64,000 nucleotides of DNA from Lactarius indigo (GCA_025766275.1 JAFKAC010000104.1:62001-126000); one strand, 5' to 3'; shown: positions 38,593 through 50,257, numbered from the stretch's first letter. The notes: generated by a model from the sequence alone, not told the origin. Program-made: numbers and translations.

Positions 38593-40674
38593 CTATTCAC
38601 ATGCCTCACCATACCAGGTGAGCGCCGGGGTGCGGCGTGGGACAATCACACGTAGTATCTCGCCGTCAAACTCTGCGCGAACACGACCGAGGTCGGCATC
38701 ATACCCAAATGAGATACGTCTTTCGAAGTGACCTGTGTCGACATTCTGGTCAAAAACCTCGACGATCATGTACGGATAAAGGTAGCTTACCACCGTCCGG
38801 CTCCCATGAATCAGCCACAACGTGTAACACGCGCCTCCTCCTCGCAGCTAAGGTTCTAAAGAAAGGAAGCAATATCGATCGCATTAGCGAGTAAGCTGAC
38901 GTCACGAAACTGATAACTGACATTGCATCACGCCTGAAACCAGGCAAACGAGCGATTAGCCTGTACTCTCCTGGTGAGGTCTCCACAGCTATCCAGCTAT
39001 CCGGAGGAGGTGGCGCATCGCTCAGGAAAGGCTCATGTGGAGCACGAGAGCTACGGGCTATGCTAGAACGGACAGGTGGCGGATCTAAAATCGTTGGAGG
39101 TGCCGGAGGAGGCAGGTTGCGACTTGCAAGAGCCGGGGAAGCTGGTAAGGCGAGGCGAGTGGCTCCCGAGCTAGGAACGGGCTCGGAAAAAGGACGCCGA
39201 GAATTTCTAGACGAAGCTTCGGAAGGGGAATATGGGGGAGGCAGAGAAGACCAAGTCTGAACCGATCCAGACGATGAGGCAGGTCGTGATGAAACTGCAG
39301 CCGTTGGCCCCGCTTGCTGAGTGTTCACGGGCGGCTGATTATGAGTCCATGAGGAATCGTGATCAAACGAGTCCGATGGTATCGAGTGTTGATCTGATTC
39401 TGAAGGACCCATACGGGAGGGTGTATTGGAGGACAAAGGGAAGATACCAGTGCAGCTCCTGTCGATCCAATCTAGAGATGAAGGATCGTGAGCATGCAAT
39501 TTTCCGAGGGGTCCGACAGGTGGTTGTGATGTGTCGCCCAGGGGGGGAAACGGTCGATGTGTAGGTAGAATAGTATTGGAATAACTCAGAGCCGAGGAAG
39601 AAGGTGTGCTACAGGGCTGAGCCGCAGGATTACTGGTCTCATGAGACTCCACAGGAGAGACATCTGTTGCTGGGTTAGTCGAATGAGTGCCAGCGGCGCT
39701 GCTATGGCGATCGATAGGTGGCATGGGTAGAGGGCGGGATGCACGAGTTAGAGACGAAGAACGAGACGCATCGCTCGGAAGGTGTTCATCCAAGTTTTCA
39801 TAAGCTGGGGGCGGCTGGTCCTGTCGAGCCAGTTTTGTGACATCGACCACGTCTGTCGACGGCTGAGACTTAAATCGTTGAGGTAATTGAGTTGGTTGTT
39901 GTGGGGTTGAGTGATGAGAGGGAGCTATGCTTCGTGGCGAGAGTGTCGACTCCAACGAGAACGGGATGGAAACTGGTTGTTGCGGCGTTTCGGGAGAAGC
40001 TTGCGTCTTGGAGTGATCGGGAGTCTGAGAAGAGCCTGTGGGTGAAGGGGAGAAGGATGCGTAAATAAAGAGGGAAGACGGAAAAATGAAATCAAAAACA
40101 AAAACGAAAAATTCTGAAAAGAAATAAAAGGATCGAATATTTGAAAATAAAAACCTAAATAAATCCAACCGATCGGGAGATCCCCGATTACATACGTATC
40201 CCCGCGGGTGTACCTTTACGGGTCTGCGCTCACCCGAGACTCCGATGATGCTCTCGTGTTTGCCCTCCCGCTCGTATCCTCCACTCACAATCAAACAGAC
40301 CCCCCAATCACCACCGGATGTGTGACGGAGAACGGGATAGCAACTTTGAAAGTAGGTTCTAGGATTCGCTCACCATGTACTCCACTCGTTTGCTTCTCGT
40401 CCTCATCTTCATCCTCCCCCTCAGGTTCCCAGTCATCTAGCATCACGACATCCTCTTCGAGCCTGTCGACCATAAGCCCCAGTTTTTCAGCGGTATCGTG
40501 ATGTCCGAAATGTTGGGGGATGGGTCGGGTCGCACTTAGATGATTGAGACTGCCTCTCTGAGAAGAGGTGCAGGAAGAGGAGGTAGAGCTTGTGGCTGAG
40601 GTGTTCAACGAAGTGGAGGGAGATAGCGGCGGGGTCGAGTGTCTGTCAATCGTATGATTTTGAAGAGAGGACAT
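38593..40674 (-). CDS. Disordered protein with C-terminal Hsp20/alpha-crystallin-like domain, 539 aa
   Basis: Four exons join in phase: 40674-40374, 40035-38922, 38855-38791, 38732-38593 (539 aa). The first exon encodes a Ser/Thr-rich head and KLGLMVDRLEEDVVMLDDWE. The second is a ~370-residue Pro/Ser-rich linker. The end of exon 2 through exon 4 gives YRLIARLPGFRRDA|ITLAARRRRVLHVVADSW, then HFERRISFGYDADLGRVRA and LRVIVPRR. This is the beta-sandwich pattern of small heat-shock proteins (a lipid-free 'ARLPGF' entry strand, an 'F-R/E-R-x-I/F-xLG' strand, and a final 'L-x-V/I-xVP' strand). Family and role (possible chaperone-like adaptor) are inferred from these strands. The first intron (40036-40373) is 338 nt, several times the local norm. 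Confidence 0.78.
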
Positions 40675-43600
40675 AGGTCATTAATGTTCGACGGTGGGTG
40701 ACCAAGAAAGAAAGGGATGCGAGGGGAGCGTAGGGGAGAGAAGAGAAGAAAATGAGAGGTGGAGTATGCGCCGCAGCCGCGGGATGCGTGGGGTCGGTTT
40801 GCTCGCCCATATCACTCTTTTCTTGGTCCGTTATCCGTGTCGTGACGTCATCCCAGTATGGGACCACCCGTCCCAATTTACTGACTCCAATACCACCTCA
40901 ACTGTGGCACTCTGTCCTGGTGATCCTTGGTCGTCTAAACTCCGCACGAAAACGAAACCATGGAACCCTATTTCCCCACTTGGCTCGGGCACCTTCACCA
41001 AGCCAACCATCCGATTCAAGTGCCACTTCTCCACCCTGATACTCACCTTGAAAATATATAATTAATGGTAAATTCCAGCATCAGCGTGCCCACCGGATTC
41101 GCAAATTTGTGCGGCATGTGCCTAGCTCTCTGAACTGCCGATCGAGTCCTCCGTCCCAGGACGACGATTCCGCACTCCAAGTATTACAAATAAAGGCCAT
41201 TTGTATCATGCACGTTGATCTGAGGTGAGTTCGAGTTGCCATGGGTCTGAATTAACGCTATCAAAGGTGGCGTGAGCGCAGGCCCACTTGGTGCTTATTC
41301 CACAACTCCAGCCATTGATGAGTTCGGTGATCAAGCACTATACCCTGAAAAGCACACGGCAAGCAGAGGCAAGTCCGTGATCACCATGTTAGAGAATGTC
41401 CTCCACGACCTGTCTTCGCCTTATGGGCCGGGGCCCGCATCACTCCTGACATCGACGAGACATGGCTATTATACCTATCGTTTTGCCACGGCAGCAGTTC
41501 CGCGCGGATTTATCAACTCTCGCCATGTCTTTAGGTTATCTCTCCTTCGTTTTGATGGGAGGAAAATATTCGTGGAGTAAATGCTGATAGATCAGAACCA
41601 GAAAATGGCAGTCGCAACGGGTGGCGACACTGGCACACCGACGCCGATGCAGGTTGTCCAGAAGTGTACCGGCCTCTCAGCAGGCTGCGTTGCTGTGTCT
41701 TGGGTTTAAATTTTTTTCTTCGAAAGGAAGTGCCTCAACTTTGTCAACTTTATTACCAGGCATGTAGCTTCAGATCCCGGGGGATATTCTTGGTGGACGC
41801 CCGCCCCACGGCCATTGCGGCAAAAATGTGTGGGTCCCATCACTCATACACTTCCTCGTACTCCATCGGTTCCATTTATGGCGGGGAAGCGCGGGAGGTG
41901 CATATCATCTCCCTGAGTTGGCGGACAATGAGTAAGCGTTAAAACTTTTTTTTCCCTTTCGACGGGCTGTGTCTTGGTCACATCGAAAACCCATCCAGTG
42001 CACTCTTGTTTGGCCAAGCCCACTCTTTCCATCGTTCCTGTTTGCATGGCACTCAAAATGACTGATGTGGTATTGGGCAGGTCTGTCAAACCGTCGCCCG
42101 TGACAACGCGCATACAATCTATAGTGCCCAGGAGGGTTTTGTTGATAGAAAGCGCTTGACTTGAGGGATAGAAGAGCTCTGCCGCAAGAAGGGACTTCTG
42201 GTATCGTGCGATGGCTTGTGAGAATGTGTCCTCGGAGTAGCTCTCGTTTGTCTGCAGGCTTTTGGTGATCCGTGTGCTTCTGCGGGGTACTGTACCGGAA
42301 GCTTCGCCAAGACTCATGTCATCCACCGAATCTTTGCCGCGTGCTTTCGGCAGCTGGCGATCACGTCAGTCGCAGTGCCATTTATCGTAACTCATGGGCA
42401 GGGGCATGCGTGTTGTACCCCCTCTCATTTGCCTTCCGGCGCAAGAGCACTGATGCGCATGGGGGTGGATCCACGTTAACGTGATACGTGATATCTTGAT
42501 TGTCACTATTTGGGGTATGAACAAGCTATTTCTATGCTGGCCACTCCTTCGCGCCACACCCTTTCTCACAGGAGCCTGTACCAACTGGGCCTGGGAATAA
42601 TTCCGTGTTAGATAGAATTGTAAAAAATATCAAGACTTACAGCATTATTCCCCGCCACTGTCTTTTGTGAAGGACCAATTTGTGGTGCCCACTACATGCA
42701 AAACAGGGTTTTTGGTCAAATAAAACTGGTAGAGAACGCTGTGGAGCGTTAAACGTTAACCACTTATCGTAAGTTTGTTTTTCTGATGGATCTTACGTAG
42801 AGTGAAGTGTCGGAGTTATCAAAAAATGGGTTTGGGTTCAAGTGGTCCATGAAATGTTTTCCGAGTGCGTCCTCCCTGCTGCAGTGCCCGCCAGAAAAAA
42901 TTAATCAGAAAAGACTCATTTATGACACCTCAAACCCTTGTTTTGAAGTTTTCAGAAAAATTAACTTTGATAAGAGCACTCTACACGTTTTCTACCAGTT
43001 TATTCGACTGGACGGTGCCGGTCAGGAGGCAACCATGTGATCGTGGTGGGGAGATTATCGTAAAAAAACTGGCCATGCTTCCTCTAGACTAGAAATAGTC
43101 ATGATCCGTAGACCCACGGAACAAAACCGAACTAATCCAGTGCCGTTTACAGTATTTGTCAGAGTGATTCGACCGAAGAAGATACCTTTTCTTGACGGGG
43201 AACTTGGATGATCTATCAATACGTCCTTGGATACGTGTATACTCTTGCGTATACTACCAGTAAGTTAGATTAGAAATCATGCGAGTGTATATGACATGAC
43301 CACAACTTTGGCGCCCATAGATTCGAAGCTCGTCAAGACTTCGTGGTGTCTTGGTACTATAGCGAGAGAAATAAGGCGTATCGACGCAGCACCGCCAGTG
43401 AGAATACAAAGGTTCAAGGCGCTTGTTGTTCTTACAGTGCAACTATGTACGCTAAACCCACAGAATTGAGGATGTAATAGTACGCTTGTAAGAATTTGAC
43501 ATCACGAGTCACCAATATCAAGGGCCAAAGCCTTTTACATTGAGGCACCTAGACTTTACAGTGAGTGTGGAAAAGAAAAAAGTATCAATGGCCCCTGTAG

Positions 43601-44282
43601 TGCTGCTCGCTGTATGCTCGTCTCAGCACCAGCACCTGATTGGCTCACAGATTAACGTAAACACGAACATGACGTCCCTGCCCTGGTTTCAGGTTTTTAT
43701 TGGCGATGGGCGCACGGGACTGATTATGCGGCCAGAGCTCCAGTTCCCTGTGGCAGAGGAGAGAGGGAGGTAGACTGGAAGTGCGAACTGGCTAACGCCG
43801 CCAAGGACGCCGCACGGCGCCCGTGATGCCCGCTGATTCAGTAAAGTGTACTTGAAGTGTCATTCTTGAAATATCGTCTTCCCTTCGTACTGCGATAGTT
43901 CTGACCAATTATACAATCATGTCCTTTTTGTGGCACAGGGCCCACAGGTCCGCAGCAGTAGTTACCACTACAGAGCGACAAGGCGGCAAGCAGGGCGGCA
44001 AGTTAGGATCACGAGACCGTGTAAGGACTTGGGTCCTCAGTGGGCTCGAAGGCGGACTCAATTCCACAAGGAAGGGGAGGGCTCCGGGGAGAGAATGGGA
44101 AGACAAGTTGATTAGGGCAGCGAAAACGAGACGAACCCAAGGACGAACTGAAGACGATGGCGACCAGCCTACTTTCTTCATTCTTGACTGTGGCCTGTTA
44201 ACTGGCCTTACAGCAGATAGACGACAAGCTTACTTCTAGGGTTAGGAAGATACAAAACTCTTCTATGTGCGAGACTCCGTCA
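40675..44282. other. 3.6-kb region without a supported gene
   Basis: The left end is the Hsp20-like gene's promoter. The right end (from about 43,900) is sequence shared with the 3' flanks of the receptor copies. Between them are only short open frames. The longest, minus strand 42317-41844 (~157 codons from an ATG), reads like ordinary protein (DDMSLGEASGTVPRR, ARYQKSLLAAELFYPSSQAL) but has no domain I know. It may be an exon of an unrecognised or decayed gene. Confidence 0.4.
41844..42317 (-). CDS. Orphan open frame, ~157 aa (low confidence)
   Basis: A single open frame with protein-like composition: RITKSLQTNESYSEDTFSQ, then a helical segment and VTGDGLTDLPNTTSVILSAM. A possible 3' splice acceptor (GATCGCCAG) lies about 40 bases upstream, so it could be an internal or final exon. 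No homolog is recognised and no upstream exon was found. Confidence 0.25.
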   Translation of the reverse strand: MSLGEASGTVPRRSTRITKSLQTNESYSEDTFSQAIARYQKSLLAAELFYPSSQALSINKTLLGTIDCMRVVTGDGLTDLPNTTSVILSAMQTGTMERVGLAKQECTGWVFDVTKTQPVEREKKVLTLTHCPPTQGDDMHLPRFPAINGTDGVRGSV

Positions 44283-45806
44283 TCAAATACCGTCCGACCT
44301 TGGCCGAGAGTCGATGCGAGATAGCGCTACATTGTTGCCATCAACATTTGGGTTCCATGCCCCGCCTTCTGCATCGTCTGCGAGCCTCATCCCAGTCGGT
44401 TGCAGACTGTGGCTATAATTTGGTGCATCAGGGGATATCGTAGAGTCGGTAGTTGGATGACCAAATTCTTCTTCACTAAACTCCTCAGGGGGGGAGAAGA
44501 GGAGGAGTTGAGGTCGGACGATCAGGAATAGAAGGACATTGATCGCGCCTGACAGGTTGAACATCGACACAGCAAAAAAGGCGGCCGCAGAGGGCACGTC
44601 CTTGTGACTGGATAATGACCAACGGACAACCGAGAGCGGTAGGACCACGAGGGAGTACCCAAGTGGGTAGCTGGGCGACCTATGAGCGGCGTTTACGACA
44701 GAAGGGCCACGGCTTACAAGAGCATCCCTAACGCAGCTCGCCTCTGTGGATACTTGTCATCGGACTCGGTGAGATGAAACTTGTACCACTTCTTAGGATC
44801 GACCGATAAACGACCATTCGTCCAGAAGTAGAGCGGAATGTACATCAAAACCGAGGCAAACAATGCGATCCAAATCCAAACGTATTCACCGCCTAGGCGT
44901 TCCGTGTTGTATTCGGGACCAATCCAGCACCAATACTAGCAAGGCAGTATCAGTGGCAAGGCACGGCGGTGAGAAAATCGAAATTAGGTACAGGCGTAGG
45001 GGTCTCAAAGTTCTTGTGAATGCCGTTGCCTATACCAACCCAGAGAGCAACGAAAAGGGAGGCAAGGGCAACTATGCCAAAGGCGAAGCGACGTGCTCGA
45101 ATTCCTACTTTCCACAGAGCCAATACGAATGTGTGGACCGTTATTATCTTGTCGGTTGTATATCAGTGTGCTGAGAAGCCAACAACAGTAAGGGAAGGCA
45201 CATACGAGGGTGAATAGTGCAACCCCAAGTTCACCACTTTGCTGAATAATACCCTGCGCCGTGCAATAAGGGCCCACCGTGACGATCCCATCGTGGGCCC
45301 ATCGAATATCGAGGATACCGCCCAGGGCTTGTAGAATATCATACGCAAAAATGGAGAGCTGTCACAACTAAAATGAGATCACGCGGCTTGGCAGGGTAGT
45401 GAGAATATTAAGCGGACCATGTAGATATCAGAAGGCTTCTGCAGCAACTTCCAGCCACCGTTTGGGAAGGCCCTCTTGTAACGTAGTACATTTCGCTGCA
45501 CGGTTCAGGTTTCACGTCAAGGTGGATACTGATAAGCAACTGGTGAGATGGAGTTGGACATACCACGATCAAAGCGAGGACGACCATTACTGCTGCGAGG
45601 CTGAGGAACGACGCCTCTGCTGTCAACTGGGTGTACCTTTAGTCTAACCCTTTAAACCTTGCAACAGATAACAGGATGCTCACAGTCAAACCGATGCTCT
45701 GACCCAATGTCAAGCATGTGATAGTGGGGGGGTGGGATTTGTTTAGGTATTGTTGATACTGCTGTGCATTACAGACAGTCCCATTGACACCGCCAGGTGT
45801 CGACAT
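44283..45806 (-). CDS. Seven-transmembrane receptor-like protein, array copy 1
   Basis: Seven exons, the same structure in all intact copies. The start is MSTPGGVNGTVCNAQQYQQY at 45806. TM1 is in LTAEASFLSLAAVMVVLALI. A cytosolic loop RNVLRYKRAFPNGGWKLL follows, then TM2 LSIFAYDILQALGGIL, TM3 (CTAQGIIQQSGELGVALFTL), TM4 (FGIVALASLFVALWVGIG), a YWCWIGPEY motif before TM5 (YVWIWIALFASVLMYIPLY), and TM6 and TM7 in the last exon (YPLGYSLVVLPLSVVRW; FNLSGAINVLLFLIV), then SPPEEF and a ~75-residue tail. The W-C-W-I before TM5 resembles cAMP-receptor-like (class E) GPCRs; the ligand is unknown. All junctions read in frame. It is divergent from the glyoxal-oxidase relic at 46098. Confidence 0.82.
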
Positions 45807-46097
45807 GCTTGTAGATGAGCGCAGATGCGAAGGGACCACAGAAGCTTCAAGAGAAGCTTCGAGGTTCGATCTTATCAGGAGGGGATGGGATGTCAGAGTG
45901 AAGGACAAGGAAAGAGGTCGTGTGTCGTTCATTTTAAGAGTGGTAAAGGGGTGGAAAATGATTTGGACATTGATGTCGACGTGAGAACAGTTGTAGGGAA
46001 GAAGGACCCGAAATCGACCTTCCGAACTGCAAGCTGTGTATTGGTGGCGTCAATACCAGTGAAGGTTTCAGGTTTGGCTTGGCTCGACTGATTCCTG

Positions 46098-46620
46098 AAG
46101 GATGAGGCACTTCCATCAAAGAGTCTTCTCAGCACAGCTTAGCGACCCTCGGAACCATTCCCGCACAGGCGGGCTCGTCCCACCACTGGCAATTTACGTG
46201 GCGTTAGAAGACGCCACTGGTGCAACCGCCAACATTGAAGTTGTGGGATCTAGCCTCGTTAGCGCACCGTGACAATGGCCTTTATCAGACAAATGATTCA
46301 GTTTCTGGGCACCACAGATAGGTTTACATCGTCGACAAGATGGAAAACAACATCTCATCTATGCAAAGGCCTAAAGTTTCGATCTCCAGCCAGGTCAACG
46401 GACATCTTTACAGTACGAATTTACCTTGTGTGATGCGGGGATTCAGCCTCGTCTGCTGTTGGTACGGGAGTCTGTTTCAAATCGAACCTGTGACAGTTTT
46501 TGGAGCATGGGTAAATATCAGGTAGTCAAGTGACTCAAGTCATATCGCCATGGGCCAGAACGGAGGCCCACCTTATAGTGATCCAAATGGGGGTCAATCA
46601 CAAGCCTCTGTGGGAAGTCG
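46098..46620 (+). pseudogene. Glyoxal oxidase 5' fragment, decayed (array unit A)
   Basis: Pieces of the intact glyoxal oxidase gene (52154) in the same order: YVALEDATGATANIEVVG then SSLVSA, followed by FLGTTDRFTSSTRW (intact gene FLGTTDKVYIVD), VFGAWVNIR (intact GTWVNIG), and GQNGGPPYSDPNGGQS (intact SQDGGQPYNDPDGGKS). It even keeps tatacaacag, equivalent to the acceptor in front of the microexon of the intact gene. Stops and frameshifts interrupt it, and everything 3' of this point is missing before the next receptor's 3' flank. Confidence 0.85.
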
Positions 46621-46715
46621 GTCTAAAAATATACAACAGTAGTACAGCGATGGAGTGATAAGGTAACAGATAAATGATGTGCGTACAGTACTCCTTTATG
46701 TACAAGATTCCGTCC

Positions 46716-48235
46716 TCAAACATCATCCAACCTTGGCCGAGAGTTGAGGCGAGATAGCACCACACTGTTCTCAGAACCTTCGAGAGTCAGACTCCTAACC
46801 CCGTCTCCCACATCCTCTACTATGTGCTCCATCTCAGCTGGTTGTGGAATGTGGTTATATTTGGCTGTATCGGGGAATATCGCAGAGCCAGTATCTGAAT
46901 GGTAAAGTTCTACATCGCGTTCACTAAACTCCTCAGGGGGTGAGAAGAGGAGAAGTTGAGGTCGGACAGTCAGGAATAGAAGGACATTAATTGCGCCCGA
47001 TAGGTTGAACATAGAGACACCAAAAAAGGTAGCCGCCGAAGACACCTTCTTGTGGCTGAACAGCGACCAACGGGCAATCGTGAGTGGAAGGACCATGAGG
47101 GAATATGCAAGTGGGTAACTGAGAAATGTATTAGCAGCAATTGTGACAGAAAGGCTACGACTTACAAAAGCATCCCTAATGCAGCTCGCCTCTGTGGGTA
47201 CTCACCATCAGATTCGCCGAAGCGGAACTTGTACCACTTGTCAGAATCGACTGACAGGCGACCCTTCGTCCAGAAATAGAGTGGGAGATACATTATCACC
47301 GAAGCGAATAATGCAATCCACATCCAAACATATTCTCCGGCCAAGCGTTCCAATTTGTATTCAGGACTGATCCAGCACCAATACTAGCCAGACAATGTCA
47401 GCGGTAAGGAATGGCAGTTATAAGATCAGGAATATGTACAGGTGTAGGCGTGACAAAGTCCTTGTGAAGGCCATTACCAATACCAACCCAGAGCGCAATG
47501 AAAAGAGATGTGAGGGCAACTACGCCAAATGCAAAGTGACGTGCCCGGATTCCTACATTCCACAGGGCCACTACAAATGTGTGGACGGTGATTATCTGGT
47601 CAGCCATATGACAATGTGCCGAAAAGCCAAAACGTGGTAAGGGAAGCATACGAAAGTGATCAGTGCAACTCCGAGCTGACCGATTTGCTGAATAATGCCC
47701 TGCGCCGTGCAATAATGACCCCCCATGACAATCCCGTCGTGGGCCCACCGAACGTCGAGGATACCCCCCAAGGCTTGGAGAATATCGTACACGAAAAGGG
47801 AAAGCTGTCACACGACTAAAGTAAGATCACGCGGGGAAGTGAAAATGTTGAACGGACCATGTAAACGTCAGCAGGGACCTGCAGTAACTTCCAGCCACCA
47901 TTTGGAAGGGCCCTTCTATAACGCAGTACATTTCTCTGCGCGGTTCTTGTCAAGGTGGACAGAGAATGGTAATAAGATGAAGTTGGACCTACCACGATCA
48001 ATACAAGGACGACGATTACAGCGGCAAGACTAAGGAATGATGCCTCTGCCGTCAGCTGTGTGTGGCTTTAGTTCAACCTGCTAAACCTTGCAACAGATAA
48101 GAGGGTGCCCACAGCCAAACCGATGCTCTGACCGTGTGTCAAACACGAGATAGTGCGGTGGGGGACTGTCAATAGGGATTGCTGATACTGCCGCTCATTA
48201 CAGACAGTTCCATGGACACCGTCGAGCGTCGACAT
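46716..48235 (-). CDS. Seven-transmembrane receptor-like protein, array copy 2
   Basis: Same seven-exon plan as copy 1, starting MSTLDGVHGTVCNERQYQQS at 48235. Intact segments include LTAEASFLSLAAVIVVLVLIV, NVLRYRRALPNGGWKLLQV, LGGILDVRWAHDGIVMGGHY, HFAFGVVALTSLFIALWVGI, CWISPEYKLERLAGEYVW, and a last exon with SLMVLPLTIARWSLFSHKKV to FSPPEEF. The C-tail ends SRLNSRPRLDDV. No stop or frameshift was found. It is divergent from a second glyoxal oxidase relic (48646). Membrane location and signalling role are inferred from the seven hydrophobic segments and the W-C-W-I motif. Confidence 0.83.
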
Positions 48236-48645
48236 GCTTGTAGAAGGGTGCAGGTGCAAGAGAATCACCTGGTATTACACTGGTAAAACCTTTTGAGTTT
48301 CGGTCTGATCAAGAGGAGCAGGGTACACAGAAAAGGTCGTTTTCTGCAGTGCATGTTTTTAAAGAGCACATAGCCATCTAACTCTGACCTTGACGTGAGA
48401 TCATTTGTAGAGGAAAGGCGCGCATACAGCAGATATTCAGGGGGAAGACTAAATGGGCTTGGTCGCTTGGCCAAGTTGCACGGGCTGTGCGTCGGGATGA
48501 CTCGGGTGGCGACCTCAGTTGGGGGTTTCAAGTTTGGCTTGGCTCGGATCAAAGCTTCCATTGTGTGGCTTTGAGCCTGACCTGAATCCTGTTCAACATG
48601 TGTCCCTCAAATGACCATATAGCCACCACACTTCCCCTTGAAAAA

Positions 48646-48840
48646 ATGGGGCATTTCAATGTTCTCAAGCAGCTTTGGCGGCCTTCAGTGGGTGCCCTTC
48701 TTGCACAGGCATGTTCGCCCCACTGGCAGTCATCCAGTTCGTTGCATCGGAAGGCGCCACTGGTGCGATCGCCCAGCTTGGAGGTTGTAAGGATCAATGA
48801 TAGCCTCGTTAGCGCACGGCAGGTACACTAGTTTCTACCT
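48646..48840 (+). pseudogene. Glyoxal oxidase 5' fragment, decayed (array unit B)
   Basis: Aligns with the first ~165 bases of the intact gene. It keeps atggggcatttc at the start, like the true start, then a disrupted signal peptide region, SSSSLHRKAPLVRSP in a shifted frame of the LALEGASGTAAS block, and VVRINDSLVSARQ, which corresponds to VVGSSLVSAQQ. Everything 3' of exon 1 is gone. Confidence 0.75.
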
Positions 48841-49097
48841 ATTATATCCATATGGTAACCTTTGATGGAACCACTTGGAACCGCAGAACCGATTCAGATT
48901 TCACTTATTTAGTATACCACTTTGTGCCTCAAGATGTACCTCATATCATTTCATTGTCTTGGTCACACTCTCGGACTATGTCTTGGACTATATCAGTATT
49001 ACATAGTACATTATTGTCGAGGAGGTGGCCATGCCACATAGTTGATGGTCCACGTGACTCATCGTTGACAGCTTGCAGAATGATTAATGAGTCATGA

Positions 49098-49121
49098 TGC
49101 ATGATGCATGATGCATGATAT
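49098..49121. repeat. Short tandem repeat (gatgcat)n
   Basis: A 7-nt unit, catgatg/gatgcat, repeats about three to four times (tcatgatgcatgatgcatgatgcatgat). It lies next to the left edge of the receptor copy 3 relic. Confidence 0.8.
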
Positions 49122-49126
49122 CGTAC

Positions 49127-49431
49127 CTAAAAAGTGACCATGTAAATGTCAGCAAGCACCTGCTGTAACATCCACAGCCACCATTTAGGAGGATCGGCTT
49201 CTGTAACGTGGCAAAAACCAACGGCAGCGAGACTAAGGAGGGATGCCTGCTGTCAGCCGCGTGTGGCGCCGGTGTAACCACTGGTTAATTTGTAGTATGA
49301 CATATAAGATGGAACTCACAGCCAATCCGATGCTCCGACCATCTGTCAAGCACGAGCGGGGTCTGTCAAAGGGATTGTTGACACTGTTGCTCATTACAGA
49401 CAGTTCCATGGACACTGTCGAGCGTCGACAT
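49127..49431 (-). pseudogene. Receptor array copy 3, relic
   Basis: Starts at 49431 like the intact copies (MSTLDSVHGTVCNEQQC), but a TGA appears after the first ~22 codons. Only shreds of exons 1-3 remain (the LTAEAS-like block, a KWWLWMLQ equivalent of GGWKLL, and the LADIYM end). TM2-TM7 are lost. The remaining pieces sit close together, so internal deletions rather than simple truncation produced it. Confidence 0.82.
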
Positions 49432-50257
49432 GCTTGTGGATGGGTACAGGCGCAAAGGATCGCCTGGTATTAGACTGGCAATCTTCGGTCTGATTAGAGG
49501 GGCAGGGGACATGGAAAGAGGTTAATGGTAGGTCGAAGGGCATGTGAAGTCATTTAGACCCTGACCTTGACGTGAGAGTATCTTTATGGGAAGGACACGC
49601 ATACAGCAGATATTCGGGGAAAGACTAAATGGACGTTGGTCACTCATCTGCCGCACGGTTTGTGTGTGTTGGGGATGACTCAGGTCGCGACCTCGGTAGG
49701 GTTAGCTTGGCTTAGATAGCACGACTTTGAGCCAGACCTGAATCCTGTTCGAGTCCCACACGTCACCACATAGCCACCATATTCTAATCCGAATTTAGAG
49801 TCAATTTCATAACCGTGGTTGGGTCTTTGTTTCTGGTCCAGATGCGCGCCGCAATATCAATATCAATATCAATTAACGACTCGGCACGGAGAGAGTAAGG
49901 GGTGACATACAGGAGACCAGTGTTACAGGCGAGAGATTGTACGCGGGGGAAAAGGGCGCAGGGGGAAGGGTAAGAGTAGAGTAGCACAGAGAGTTGCAAC
50001 ACGAAAGAACAAAGGTGGATGGTAAGCACAGAGGGAGCGAAACAGTGGAAAATGCGATCAAGAATGGAGTAGGATACACGACTCTGAAGAGGAAAGGTAA
50101 ATGAGGGCCAAAGCGCAAGGCCGTGTTGGTCTGAGATGGCTGGGGGAGGTCGGAAATGGGCGGTTTCACGCCCAACCACTGTGGTGGCCTTACATTGGAT
50201 AGATGATGTGCCTACTTCCAATGTTAGGAAGATACATGGCTCCCCTAGACTCCGTTG
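49432..50257. repeat. Duplicated flank between units C and D
   Basis: The left part (to about 49,790) matches the divergent spacer seen at 48,240-48,640. The right part (about 49,850-50,257) matches the 3' flank of receptor copies 1 and 5, for example ggtaaatgagggccaaag and aggtcggaaatg blocks also at 55,640-55,720. The unit boundary lies between them, at about 49,790-49,850. No gene is seen. Confidence 0.6.

Noticed and set aside
43919..44239. Open frame on + left of receptor 1
   Set aside because: It lies in the repeated 3' flank of the receptor units, and the frame is not kept in the matching flanks at 49.9-50.2 kb and 55.5-55.8 kb.
44863..45174. Plus-strand frames inside receptor copies (CIRDQSSTNTS and similar, in every copy)
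   Set aside because: They are antisense shadows of the TM4-TM5 exons and repeat only because the receptor does.
45639..45932. Longer N-terminus for receptor 1 using an upstream in-frame ATG
   Set aside because: Other copies do not keep this upstream frame; the conserved start is MSxxxGVxGTVCN.
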